From Tabrizicola soli (GTDB lineage: Bacteria > Pseudomonadota > Alphaproteobacteria > Rhodobacterales > Rhodobacteraceae), in NCBI RefSeq assembly GCF_015999335.1, contig NZ_JAEACP010000008.1, forward strand, positions 1 to 64,000: DNA of 64,000 nucleotides, given 5' to 3'. The notes under the pieces were generated by a model that was not told the DNA's origin, did no database searches, and saw nothing but the letters and a program-made list of their open reading frames with translations. The position numbers were made by a program, and so were the translations under genes. Shown here piece after piece: positions 38,398 to 47,101 of the stretch. Position 1 is the stretch's first letter, and every line of letters begins with the position of its first letter.

Positions 38398-39402
38398 TCA
38401 GGCCTCGGCGGATTCGGCGATGTGGTGCGATCGCACGACGTAAAGCGGGCGCTGGCGGACCTCGGTGTAGATGCGGCCGACATATTCGCCGATGATGCCC
38501 AGCGCGAACATGTTCATGCCGCCGAAGACCAGGATCAGGATCACGGTCGAGGCATAGCCGGGCACGTCGATCCCGAACACCAGGGTGCGGACGAAGAGGG
38601 CCAGCGAGTAGACCAGCGAGACCAGCGCCATCAGCATGCCGACATAAGTCCAGATCCGCAGCGGCACCGTGGTCGAGGAGAAGATCGCATCGAGCGCCAG
38701 TTTGGCGAGCTTCCAGTAGGACCATTGCGTCTCGCCCGCGGCGCGGGCGGGGCGGTCATAGAGGACTTCCTCGGTCTCGAAGCCGACCCAGGAGAACAGC
38801 GCCTTGTTGCAGCGCGAGCGTTCGCCGAGCTGGCGGATCGCCTGCACCACCTCGCGGTCCATGAGGCGGAAGTCGCCGACGTCGCGCGGGATCGGGCGTT
38901 CGGCCATGGCGTTGAACAGGCGGTAGAAGGCCCCGGCCGAGCGCGACTTCAGCCAGCTGTCCCCGTCGCGCCGGTTGCGCCGGGCGTTGACGATCTTCGC
39001 CCCGTCCAGCCAGCGCCGGATCATCAGCAGGATGACCTCGGGCGGGTCCTGCAGGTCGACGTCCAGCGGAATCACCGCATCCCCCGCAGCATGGTGGAGA
39101 CCGGCGGTCAGCGCGGCCTCTTTCCCGAAGTTGCGCGACAGGTTCAGAAGCGAGATGCCGGGCCGCCTTTCCGCCTCGGCCAGGATCAGCCGCTCGGTCC
39201 TGTCGCGGCTGCCGTCGTTGACGAAGAGGATGTCGATACGGGCAAGGGGGCTTGCCTCCTCGATCACCGGGGAGAGCCGTGCGAGGAACAGCGCGATGCT
39301 GGCCTCCTCGTTGTAGACGGGCACGATCAGCGTCACGCGGCGCAGGGCCGGGGCTGTCGCCTCGCGCCGTTCCGTGTCGAACTGGATAACCTTTGGTCCC
39401 AT
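38398..39402 (-). CDS. GtrB/ArnC-like family 2 glycosyltransferase (polyprenyl-phosphate sugar transferase)
   Basis: A 334-residue GT2 enzyme. The cytosolic catalytic domain has LIVPVYNEEASIALFL, ILFVNDGSRDRTE, the Asp-x-Asp-type PLDVDLQDPPEVI and GDFRLMDREVV. Two C-terminal helices follow (about 250-275 and 285-310), with the GtrB/DPM1 signature FGGMNMFALGIIGEYVGRIYTEVRQRPLYVV. It loads a sugar on undecaprenyl phosphate at the inner face. The start at 39402 gives family length; the frame is open upstream. First gene of the three-gene glycan operon. Confidence 0.88.
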   Translation of the reverse strand: MGPKVIQFDTERREATAPALRRVTLIVPVYNEEASIALFLARLSPVIEEASPLARIDILFVNDGSRDRTERLILAEAERRPGISLLNLSRNFGKEAALTAGLHHAAGDAVIPLDVDLQDPPEVILLMIRRWLDGAKIVNARRNRRDGDSWLKSRSAGAFYRLFNAMAERPIPRDVGDFRLMDREVVQAIRQLGERSRCNKALFSWVGFETEEVLYDRPARAAGETQWSYWKLAKLALDAIFSSTTVPLRIWTYVGMLMALVSLVYSLALFVRTLVFGIDVPGYASTVILILVFGGMNMFALGIIGEYVGRIYTEVRQRPLYVVRSHHIAESAEA

Positions 39403-39567
39403 TGCGCGGCCTTGCCATTCACCTGCCCCAAGGAAGCGTTTCCAGAACGGCAAAAATATGGCGGACCGGGGGAGATTGAGTGATCGGGCCGCAAGGCGGC
39501 CGGGGTTGCGCCACGGGACGCGGACTGCCAAGGAGGGAGCGGCGATCACGAAGCGGAGGGGCAAAGG

Positions 39568-41112
39568 ATGAACGGCGCGGAAACCCTGGTGAAGACCCTG
39601 CTGGCCAGTGGCGTTCGGGTCTGCTTCGCCAATCCCGGCACCTCGGAGATGCATTTCGTCGCCGCGCTCGACCGCCATCCCGACCTGCGCTGCATCCTCT
39701 GCCTGTTCGAGGGCGGGGTCTCGGGCGCGGCGGACGGCTATTTCCGCATGTCGGGAGAGGTGGCGGCGACCTTGTTGCACCTTGCGCCCGGCTTCGGCAA
39801 TGCCGTCGCCAACCTCCACAATGCGCGCAAGGCGCAAAGCGGGGTGCTGAACGTGATGGGGGATCACGCGGACTATCACCTGCGGTTCGAGGCCCCGCTC
39901 AAGGGCGATACGGCCGGGATCAGCCAGGCGGTCTCGCACTGGACCCGTGTCTGTTCGCAGCCGGGGCGAGTGGCGACGGACGCGGCCGATGCGATCCAGG
40001 CGGCGCGCGGCGGGAATGGCCAGATCGCGACGCTGATCCTGCCCGCCAACATGGCCTGGGACCGGGCCGAGGGACATGCGGTGGCGCCGCTGCCGGTGCC
40101 GCTGCGCCGCCCGTCACGGGAAGAGGTGGGGGCCGCCGCCCGCGCCCTGCGCCAACCCGGCGCGATCCTGCTGCTGGATGGCCCCGCGCTGTGGTCGGAC
40201 CTTGGGCTGCTGGCGAAACGGCTGACCAAGGCGGCGGGCGCGCGGCTGATGCAGCCCTTCTTCGCCGCCCGCTTCCGCCGGGGGGCGGGGTCGGTGGCGG
40301 TCGAGCGGATGGCCTACCGGATCGAGGACAACCTTGCCCTGCTCCACGGCGCCCCGGCGCTGGTCCTGTGCGGCACCACGCGGCCCGCCGGGTTCTTCGC
40401 CTATCCCGGCCGCCCCTCGACCCCCGATGACCCGGATACCCGCCTGATCGACCTGTGCGGCCGCGACATGGACATCGGCTGGACCCTGCGCGCCCTGGCC
40501 GAGGAGATCGGCGAGGCGGACCTCGGGCCGGGGGATTTCACCGCCCTCTCGCTGCCACCCCTGCCCGATGGCCTGCTGACGCTGGAGAAACTGGGCCAGT
40601 CCATCGCCGCGCTGCTGCCCGAGGAGGCGATCATCGTGGACGAGGGGATCACCGCCTCGGGTCACCTCGCCCCGGCCCTGAAGCAGGCGCGCGGGCATGA
40701 CGTGCTGACGATCACCGGCGGGTCGATCGGCTTTGGCCTGCCCAATGCCGTGGGTGCCGCCGTGGCCTGCCCGGAGCGCAAGGTCGTGGTGCTGGAGGGC
40801 GACGGGTCTGGGATGTACACCCTGCAGTCGCTGTGGACCATGGCACGCGAGGGGCTGGACGTGACCACGGTGATCTTCGCCAACCGGGGCTACCAGATCC
40901 TGCGCGAGGAGCTGGCGGCGATGGGAGTGAACGAGGTCGGCCGCAACGCCAGCCAGATGTTCGACGTCGAGGGCCCCCGACTGGACTGGGTGGCGCTGGC
41001 GCAGGGCCACGGGGTGCGGGCGGTGCGGGTGGAGGACATGGCCGGCTTCAACGCCGCCTTCGCCGAGGCGATGGGCCAGCGCGGCCCCCGCCTGATCGAG
41101 GTCCTGTGCTGA
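39568..41112 (+). CDS. Thiamine-diphosphate enzyme, acetolactate-synthase large-subunit-like
   Basis: A 514-residue ThDP enzyme with the three-domain layout of the acetolactate synthase/benzoylformate decarboxylase superfamily. The N-terminal PYR domain has the catalytic Glu48 in LFEGGVSGAADGYFRMSG. The C-terminal PP domain has the ThDP/Mg motif EGDGSGMYTLQSLWTMAREGLDVTTVIFANRGYQI. There is no regulatory small subunit beside it, so it is not the housekeeping IlvBH. Substrate unknown; a 2-oxoacid decarboxylase or carboligase fits. It is divergent from the glycan operon. Confidence 0.87.
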   Translation: MNGAETLVKTLLASGVRVCFANPGTSEMHFVAALDRHPDLRCILCLFEGGVSGAADGYFRMSGEVAATLLHLAPGFGNAVANLHNARKAQSGVLNVMGDHADYHLRFEAPLKGDTAGISQAVSHWTRVCSQPGRVATDAADAIQAARGGNGQIATLILPANMAWDRAEGHAVAPLPVPLRRPSREEVGAAARALRQPGAILLLDGPALWSDLGLLAKRLTKAAGARLMQPFFAARFRRGAGSVAVERMAYRIEDNLALLHGAPALVLCGTTRPAGFFAYPGRPSTPDDPDTRLIDLCGRDMDIGWTLRALAEEIGEADLGPGDFTALSLPPLPDGLLTLEKLGQSIAALLPEEAIIVDEGITASGHLAPALKQARGHDVLTITGGSIGFGLPNAVGAAVACPERKVVVLEGDGSGMYTLQSLWTMAREGLDVTTVIFANRGYQILREELAAMGVNEVGRNASQMFDVEGPRLDWVALAQGHGVRAVRVEDMAGFNAAFAEAMGQRGPRLIEVLC

Positions 41113-41425
41113 AACCGGACAGCACCGGGGCGCCCTCCAGGCGATGCCCTGCACACCCAATCGGGTCCGGCATCCTGCGCAACGGCTGGTCGGCGCGGCC
41201 TGCGTCAATGTTGGCGTCGTCATATGCTCGAAATCCGGCCTTTCTGTCACCAGTCGGCTGGGTTCGGTCACCGATCACCCTGGACGAACCGTACGCCGCC
41301 CGGCGCACATGGCTTCGACCGCGCGCTGCTCTGGGTGGCCCGCTGCCGAAAGGCTCCGCCGGGGCCGGCACGGTGGGCGGTTGACCCGCTTTGGCGGGAC
41401 CCCAGCCGGCCCCCGCGCGACGCAG
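41113..41425. other. Intergenic stretch without a supported gene
   Basis: 313 bases between the ThDP enzyme stop and the alkB stop on the opposite strand. Open frames here are short and of arginine/proline-rich composition typical of shadow frames. No clear terminator, repeat or RNA could be made out. Confidence 0.5.
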
Positions 41426-42538
41426 CTAGGCGACCGGGTTCAGCGCCTTGTTGTAGGGATGCCAGTCGGTGATGTCGGGGTAATGCCGTTTGCGCCAGGC
41501 CTTTACCCTGGGGTTCATCACCCGCTTCCACAGGGGCGGCACCATCGCGGCCATCGCCATCAGCGGATAGCCAAAGGGCAGCTGCGGCGCCTGGGCCTTG
41601 GGATAGGTCTGCAACAGCGGAAAACGGCGATCCGGCTTGTAGTGGTGATCCGAATGGCGCTGCAGGTTGATCAGCAGCCAGTTCGAGGCCCGATGCTCGG
41701 CGTTCCAGCTGTGGTGCGGCAGGACATGTTCGTATTTCGCGGCGCCGAGATGACGGCGGGTCAGGCCGTAATGCTCGATATAATTCACCAGCTCCAGCTG
41801 CCAGATCGCGGCGCAGGCCTGCACCAGGAACAGGCCCAGCCCCGACCGGCCGCCAAGGGCCAGCGCCAGCGCCAGCATCGCCGCCTGCAGCGCGCCGTAG
41901 CGCCAGAAGGGATTCGCCCGGTGCCACCAGGGCAGCCCCCGACGCGCCAGCATCGCCGCCTCGGCCCGCCAGGCAGAGGGCGGGCATTGCCGCAGGACGC
42001 GGGGAAAGAAGCGGTGGAACCCCTCGTTATAGCGTGCGGTCACCGGATCGCGCGGGGTGCCGACGTGGACATGGTGGACGCGAAGATGCTCGGACCGGAA
42101 ATGCGAGTAGAGGACCGTGGCCAGCAGCAGGTCGGCCAGCAGGCGCTCCAGCCGCGATTTCTGGTGCATCAGCTCATGCGCGTAATTGATGCCGATGGTC
42201 CCTGAAAGGACGCCCATGCCGAAGAACAGCCCGATGCTCTCGCCCGTTCCCAGATGCGCGGCGCGCGGGACATACCACAGCATCGCGAGCAGGAGCGTGA
42301 ACTGGACCGGGAACCAGACCAGCGTTACCGCCCGGTGCCAGAGCAGCGCGGAGTCGTCGGTCTGCGGGTCGGGATTTTCCCGATTCGGCGTGGTCACCGC
42401 ATCCAGAAGCGTGAAGAGCCACCAGGTCGAGAGCGGCAGCAGCGCGATCGTCCAGCCGCCGAAGACCATGCCCAGCACCGCCAGGGGCGGCAGGCACAGC
42501 GACAGCCAGAACGGCAGGGCTGAGGGCAGACGGCTCAT
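41426..42538 (-). CDS. alkB: Alkane 1-monooxygenase (AlkB-type membrane di-iron hydroxylase)
   Basis: A 370-residue integral membrane enzyme that hydroxylates terminal carbons of alkanes using electrons from rubredoxin. All histidine motifs of the family are present: HELMHQ, EHLRVHHVHVGTPRDPVTA, NYIEHYGL and LQRHSDHHYKPDRRF, plus the C-terminal GYPLMAMAAMVPPLWKRVMNPRV. The NYIEHYGL box separates AlkB from fatty-acid desaturases. No rubredoxin or alkane regulator gene is next to it. About six membrane helices are expected. Confidence 0.94.
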   Translation of the reverse strand: MSRLPSALPFWLSLCLPPLAVLGMVFGGWTIALLPLSTWWLFTLLDAVTTPNRENPDPQTDDSALLWHRAVTLVWFPVQFTLLLAMLWYVPRAAHLGTGESIGLFFGMGVLSGTIGINYAHELMHQKSRLERLLADLLLATVLYSHFRSEHLRVHHVHVGTPRDPVTARYNEGFHRFFPRVLRQCPPSAWRAEAAMLARRGLPWWHRANPFWRYGALQAAMLALALALGGRSGLGLFLVQACAAIWQLELVNYIEHYGLTRRHLGAAKYEHVLPHHSWNAEHRASNWLLINLQRHSDHHYKPDRRFPLLQTYPKAQAPQLPFGYPLMAMAAMVPPLWKRVMNPRVKAWRKRHYPDITDWHPYNKALNPVA

Positions 42539-42628
42539 GCGGGTACACTAACGGCCCGCCTCCTGTCGCGGAAGGGCCACGACGCCGCAGACAGGGCCAC
42601 AGGAGGAACTATATACTGAAGATTTCAA

Positions 42629-43666
42629 TCAAATGCCGGACCGAGCCAGATCCCAGGCCTTGCGCATCACGGTGGGCAGGTCGGCCGGGCGAAAATCGGC
42701 GCGGCTGATCCAGTCGCCCCTTTGCGCGGCCCCATCCACCCGCCCCACGAGGACCCGAAGGATCAGGTGGAAATGGGTGAAGGTATGGCGCACCTCGCCC
42801 ACCTCCTGCCAGTCGGCCGCGGCAGGCGCCTCGCCCCCGGACCCATCCCAGCCATCGCCCGGCAGGCCCAGCATCCCGCCCAGCAGCCCGCGCTCGGCCC
42901 GCCGTTCCAGCAGCACGGCGCCGTCGCGATGTCCGAGCCAGACCCTGCCCCGCCGCAGGGGCTTGTCCGCTTTGGGCGTCTTGCGCGGCAGTTCGGCCTG
43001 CATCCCGGCCGCGCGGGCGGCGCAGGCGTGGGTCCAGGGGCAGATCCCGCAGGCCGGGTTGCGCGGCGTGCAGATCGTCGCGCCAAGATCCATCACCGCC
43101 TGCGCGTGATCGCCCGGCCGGTCGAGCGATGTCAGCCGCCCGGCCAGCGCAACCAGTCCGGGCTTGGCGGCGGGCAGCGGCGTTTCGACCAGGAACATGC
43201 GGGACATCACCCGCTCGACATTGCCGTCGACCACGGTCGCCGCTTCGTCGAAGGCGATCGCGGCGATGGCGCTGGCGGTGTAGGGGCCGATGCCCGGCAG
43301 GGTCAGCAACCCGGCGCGGCTGTCCGGGAAGAGGCCGCCATGATCCGCGACCACGGCACGGGCGCATTTCAAGAGGTTCCGGGCGCGGGCATAATAGCCA
43401 AGACCCGCCCATTCCCCCATCACCGCCGCATCCTCGGCCGCCGCGAGCTCCGTAACCGTCGGCCAGCGCGCGGTGAAGCGGTGGAAATAGTCCTTCACCG
43501 CCGCCACCGTGGTCTGTTGCAGCATCACTTCGGACAGCCAGACGCGATAGGGGTCCGGCCGCAGCCCCGCGGCCCGGTCCGCAGGCGACACGCGCCAGGG
43601 CATCACCCTTGCGTGGCGGTCGTACCAGGCCAGAAGCTGCGTGGTAAGGTCGGGATCGGTCTGCAT
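42629..43666 (-). CDS. mutY: A/G-specific adenine DNA glycosylase
   Basis: A 345-residue base-excision enzyme that removes adenine paired with 8-oxoguanine. Catalytic Glu46 in SEVMLQQTT, helix-hairpin-helix LPGIGPYTASAIAAIAF with catalytic Asp147 in VVDGNVERV, [4Fe-4S] cysteines CTPRNPACGICPWTHAC (C-x6-C-x2-C-x5-C) and a C-terminal NUDIX-like domain that reads 8-oxoG. The start at 43666 gives MQTDPDLTTQLLAWYDRH; the frame is open upstream through the divergent gene's leader. Confidence 0.96.
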   Translation of the reverse strand: MQTDPDLTTQLLAWYDRHARVMPWRVSPADRAAGLRPDPYRVWLSEVMLQQTTVAAVKDYFHRFTARWPTVTELAAAEDAAVMGEWAGLGYYARARNLLKCARAVVADHGGLFPDSRAGLLTLPGIGPYTASAIAAIAFDEAATVVDGNVERVMSRMFLVETPLPAAKPGLVALAGRLTSLDRPGDHAQAVMDLGATICTPRNPACGICPWTHACAARAAGMQAELPRKTPKADKPLRRGRVWLGHRDGAVLLERRAERGLLGGMLGLPGDGWDGSGGEAPAAADWQEVGEVRHTFTHFHLILRVLVGRVDGAAQRGDWISRADFRPADLPTVMRKAWDLARSGI

Positions 43667-43778
43667 CGCGCCTGAACATAGCCATCCCCCGGCCCGCGAC
43701 CAGCCCCCTCCGGGCGTCACGCGATCTTTATGGGCTGAAACGCAATGCTCTCTGGCGGGAGACGCGGGCTGCGATAGA

Positions 43779-44324
43779 ATGTCGGAAATGGCGCGCAAAC
43801 CACTCCCCTCTCCGTCCAGTGAACACCGCATGCGCGGGTTCGAGCCTGCTTTCGGGCTGATGAGGGACACCGTCCGCGCCGCCGGGGAATCGCGAGGCTT
43901 CGCCGTCGCGCGCCTTCTCACCCACTGGACCGAGGTCGCGGGCGAGGACATGGCCGGCAAGACCCGGCCGGTGAAGATCGGCTACGGCAAGGGCGGCATG
44001 GGCGCCACGCTGACACTCCTGGTCCGGGCGGCCGAGGCGCCGATGGTGCAGATGGCCCTGCCGGTGCTGAAGGAGCGGGTGAACGCCGTCTACGGCTATG
44101 CCGCGATCAGCCATATCCACCTGACGCAAACCGCCGCCACCGGCTTTGCCGAGGGCCGGGCCGAGTTCACGCCCGCCCCGAAGGCGGTGGCCACACCCGA
44201 CCCCGCCACGCAAGCCCTCGCCCGCAGCACGGCCGAGGGAATCGCCGATCCCGGATTGCGCGGCGCACTTGAACAGCTGGCGCAAAACATCTTAACTCGC
44301 CCGCGCATGAAGAAGGACGCCTGA
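43779..44324 (+). CDS. DUF721 (DciA-like) protein
   Basis: A 181-residue protein with the DUF721 core RGFAVARLLTHWTEVAGEDMAGKTRPVKIGYGKGGMGATLTLLVRAAEAPMVQMALPVLKERVNAVYGYAAISHIHLTQ, related to the helicase-loader DciA. The C-terminal half is variable and Ala/Pro-rich. Start codon is ATG 43779 or 43788; neither has a clear ribosome site. It ends two bases before dsbA, an arrangement common in Rhodobacteraceae. A role in loading DnaB is inferred from the family, not shown. Confidence 0.82.
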   Translation: MSEMARKPLPSPSSEHRMRGFEPAFGLMRDTVRAAGESRGFAVARLLTHWTEVAGEDMAGKTRPVKIGYGKGGMGATLTLLVRAAEAPMVQMALPVLKERVNAVYGYAAISHIHLTQTAATGFAEGRAEFTPAPKAVATPDPATQALARSTAEGIADPGLRGALEQLAQNILTRPRMKKDA

Positions 44325-44326
44325 CG

Positions 44327-44950
44327 ATGCTGAAACTGAACCGCCGCGCGATGATCGCCCTTGCTGCGGCCGCCACGGCCGCCCTCACGCCCGCGCTGGC
44401 GCAGGAGGCCGCCCCCGCGACCGAGGCGCCCGGAGACTTCTCGCTGGGCTCGCCCGACGCGCCGGTGAAGATCGTCGAATATGCCAGCTACACCTGCCCG
44501 CATTGCGCCGACTTCCACAAGGCGGCCTTCAAGAACCTGAAGTCGGAGTACATCGACACCGGCAAGGTCCACTTCACCCTGCGCGAGGTCTATTTCGACC
44601 GCTACGGCCTGTGGGCGGCCATGGTCGCCCGCTGTGGCGGGGAGATGCGCTATTTCGGCATCCACGACATGCTGTTCGACCAGCAGCAGGACTGGGCGGC
44701 CGCGCCGGATCCGACCGCGGTGGTGAACAAGCTCAAGACCATCGGACTTTCGGCCGGGCTGGACCAGGCGACGCTGGACGCCTGCCTGAACGACCAGGCC
44801 AAGGCCGAGGCGCTGATCAAGCAGTTCGAGGCCAACATGGCCGCCGACGGGGTCTCGGGTACGCCGACGATCTTTGTCAATGGCACCAAGCACTCGAACA
44901 TGGCCTATGCCGATCTGAAGGCGCTGATCGACGCCGAGCTGGCGAAATAA
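44327..44950 (+). CDS. DsbA-family periplasmic thiol-disulfide oxidoreductase
   Basis: A 207-residue exported thioredoxin-fold protein. Signal peptide MLKLNRRAMIALAAAATAALTPALA; active site CPHC at Cys57-Cys60 in YASYTCPHCADFHKAAF; inserted helical domain; cis-proline loop GVSGTPTIFVNGTKH. It forms or shuffles disulfides in secreted proteins. It overlaps the CoA-transferase start by one base and follows the DUF721 gene by two bases, so all three may be co-transcribed. Confidence 0.92.
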   Translation: MLKLNRRAMIALAAAATAALTPALAQEAAPATEAPGDFSLGSPDAPVKIVEYASYTCPHCADFHKAAFKNLKSEYIDTGKVHFTLREVYFDRYGLWAAMVARCGGEMRYFGIHDMLFDQQQDWAAAPDPTAVVNKLKTIGLSAGLDQATLDACLNDQAKAEALIKQFEANMAADGVSGTPTIFVNGTKHSNMAYADLKALIDAELAK

Positions 44951-46089
44951 TGGCCGCGCCGCTGGAGGGGATCCGCGTCATCGAACTGGCGCGCATCCTG
45001 GCCGGACCCTGGGCCGGGCAGACGCTGGCCGACCTGGGCGCGGACGTGATCAAGGTCGAGGCGCCCGAGGGCGACGACACCCGCCGCTGGGGTCCCCCCT
45101 TCATCGAGGCGGAAGGCGAGAGGACCGCCGCCTATTTCCACGCCGCGAACCGGGGCAAGCGGTCGATCACCTGCGATTTCCGCACCCCCGAGGGGCAGGA
45201 GGTCGTCCGGCGGCTGGTCGCCGACGCGGATGTGGTGATCGAGAACTTCAAGGTCGGCGGGTTGGCGAAATACGGTCTCGACTGGGAGAGCCTGCGCCGG
45301 GTGAACCCCCGGCTGATCTACTGCTCGATCACCGGCTTCGGCCAGACCGGCCCCTATGCCCACCGCGCCGGCTATGATTTCATCATCCAGGGCATGTCCG
45401 GGCTGATGAGCGTCACCGGCCCCGCCGACGGCCAGCCGCAGAAGGTGGGCGTCGCGGTGACGGATGTGTTCACCGGGGTCTATGCCGCCACCGCGATCCT
45501 GGCCGCACTCGTCCAGCGCGGCACGACCGGAGAGGGCCAGCAGATCGACATGGCGCTGCTGGACGTGGCCACCGGCATCATGGCGAACCAGGCGATGAAC
45601 TACCTCGCCTCGGGCAAGGCCCCCGGCTTGATGGGGAATGCGCATCCGAACCTGGCCCCCTATGCGGTCTTCGACTGCAAGGACGGCTGGCTGATCCTGG
45701 CGACCGGGAACGACGGCCAGTATCAGCGCCTGTGCGGTATCCTGGGGCTGCAGGACATGGCGACGGATGCCAGGTTCCTGACCAACGCCGACCGCATTGC
45801 CCACCGGGAGGAGATGACCGAAAGGATCACCGCTGCGACCCGGACCTGGGCGAAGGCCGATCTCCTGGCCGCCTGCGAGGCCGAGGGCGTTCCTGCCGGG
45901 CCGATCAACGACATGGCCGAGGTCTTCGCCGATCCGCAGGTCGTGGCACGGGGGATGCAGATCGCGCCGGAAGGGCTGCCCGGCGTCCGCAGCCCGATGT
46001 CCTTCTCGGGGGCGGAGCTGGCGCTGGACCGCCCGGCGCCCCGGCTGGGCCAGCATCGGGACGAGGTGTTGGGGAAGCTCCAAGCCTAA
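44950..46089 (+). CDS. CaiB/BaiF family (class III) CoA-transferase
   Basis: A 379-residue CoA-transferase with the family opening LEGIRVIELARILAGPWAGQTLADLGADVIKVEAPEGDDTRRWGPP, CSITGFGQTGPYAHRAGYDFIIQGMSGLMSVTG with the presumed catalytic Asp143, and the C-terminal PINDMAEVFADPQVVARGM. It moves CoA between carboxylic acids; formyl-, succinyl- or related substrates cannot be told apart here. The stop codon lies within a 35-bp palindrome that also holds the stop of lpxK on the other strand. Confidence 0.9.
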   Translation: MAAPLEGIRVIELARILAGPWAGQTLADLGADVIKVEAPEGDDTRRWGPPFIEAEGERTAAYFHAANRGKRSITCDFRTPEGQEVVRRLVADADVVIENFKVGGLAKYGLDWESLRRVNPRLIYCSITGFGQTGPYAHRAGYDFIIQGMSGLMSVTGPADGQPQKVGVAVTDVFTGVYAATAILAALVQRGTTGEGQQIDMALLDVATGIMANQAMNYLASGKAPGLMGNAHPNLAPYAVFDCKDGWLILATGNDGQYQRLCGILGLQDMATDARFLTNADRIAHREEMTERITAATRTWAKADLLAACEAEGVPAGPINDMAEVFADPQVVARGMQIAPEGLPGVRSPMSFSGAELALDRPAPRLGQHRDEVLGKLQA

Positions 46090-46116
46090 AATTTTTCGTC
46101 GAAAAATTTTAGGCTT
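46082..46116. terminator. 35-bp palindrome acting as bidirectional terminator and shared gene end
   Basis: Arms 46082-46098 and 46100-46116 are perfectly complementary around one central T. The outer arm AAGCCTAAAATTTTT provides an A-run before and a T-run after the stem on both strands, so it can terminate transcription both ways. The stop codons of the CoA-transferase (46087-46089) and lpxK lie in opposite arms, each as GCC/CTAA context. Confidence 0.85.
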
Positions 46117-47101
46117 ACAATCCCAGCCGGTCGAATGCGGCGTCCAGCGCCGACCAGTCGGCGACCCGCAGCCGCACCACCAGCGTCAGCACCTTCGGCC
46201 GCCAGGCCGGGGGCAGTCGGGCCGCGTCCTTCTCGGTCGTGACCAGTTGCGCGCCCGCCGCCACCGCCTCGGCCTCCAGGCGGCGCAGCAGGGTTTCCGA
46301 CAGCATCTCGTGATCCGCCAGGGCCTCGCCACGGACCAGTTCGGCCCCCTCGCCGCGCAGAGTGGCGAAGAATCGCGACGGATCGGCGATCCCGGCGAAG
46401 GCCAGCACCCGTTGCCCCTGCCAGTCCATCCCCATCGGCAAAGGCTCCAGCCGTCCGGCCAGCCGAGGCACAGCGACCGCCCCGCTCCAGATCGCGCCGA
46501 AACGGGCCTGCGCCGCCTCGTCCCCGATCGTCAGCACCAGATCCGCCCGGGCCAGCCCGACCCCGACCGGCTCGCGCAGCGGACCGGCCGGAATGCAGCG
46601 GTCGTTGCCGAAGCCCTTGGCGGCATCCACCACCACCAGCCCCAGCGAGGGCACCACCGAGGGGTTCTGGAACCCGTCGTCCAGCAGGATCACCCGCGCC
46701 CCCGCCGCCTCGGCCGCCCGCACACCTGCCGCCCGGTCCTTGGCAACCCAGACCGGCGCAAAGGCCGAAAGGAGCAACGGCTCGTCCCCTACCTCCTCGG
46801 CCCGGTGCGTCGCCGTGACCTGCACCGGCCCCTCCAGCCGCCCGCCATGGCCCCGGCTGACCACATGCGCCGCATGGCCGCGCGCCGCCAGCCGCTCGAC
46901 CAGGGCGATCACCGTGGGCGTCTTGCCCGCGCCGCCCGCGACCAGATTGCCGACGCAGAGCACCGGAACCGCAGGCCGGTAGCCCGACTGTTTCAGCCGC
47001 CGCGCCGTCGCGGCCGCATATAGCCAGCCCAGAGGGGACAGCAGGCGGGGCAGCAGCCCCGGCCGGTCGGGCCTGCGCCACCAGAAGCCGGGCGCGCGCA
47101 T
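46115..47101 (-). CDS. lpxK: Tetraacyldisaccharide 4'-kinase
   Basis: A 328-residue membrane-associated kinase that adds the 4'-phosphate to the lipid A precursor. Start region MRAPGFWWRRPDRPGLLPRLLSPLGWLYAAATARR, Walker A VGNLVAGGAGKTPTV, VVSRGHGGRLEGPV, VILLDDGFQNPSV and LVTTEKDAARLP are all family landmarks. It begins within the waaA stop (TGATG), forming a waaA-lpxK operon for lipid A-Kdo assembly. Confidence 0.95.
   Translation of the reverse strand: MRAPGFWWRRPDRPGLLPRLLSPLGWLYAAATARRLKQSGYRPAVPVLCVGNLVAGGAGKTPTVIALVERLAARGHAAHVVSRGHGGRLEGPVQVTATHRAEEVGDEPLLLSAFAPVWVAKDRAAGVRAAEAAGARVILLDDGFQNPSVVPSLGLVVVDAAKGFGNDRCIPAGPLREPVGVGLARADLVLTIGDEAAQARFGAIWSGAVAVPRLAGRLEPLPMGMDWQGQRVLAFAGIADPSRFFATLRGEGAELVRGEALADHEMLSETLLRRLEAEAVAAGAQLVTTEKDAARLPPAWRPKVLTLVVRLRVADWSALDAAFDRLGL

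Noticed and set aside
41113-41425. A small gene or RNA between the ThDP enzyme and alkB
   Set aside because: Open frames have shadow-type composition without ribosome sites, and no stable RNA fold or promoter stood out.
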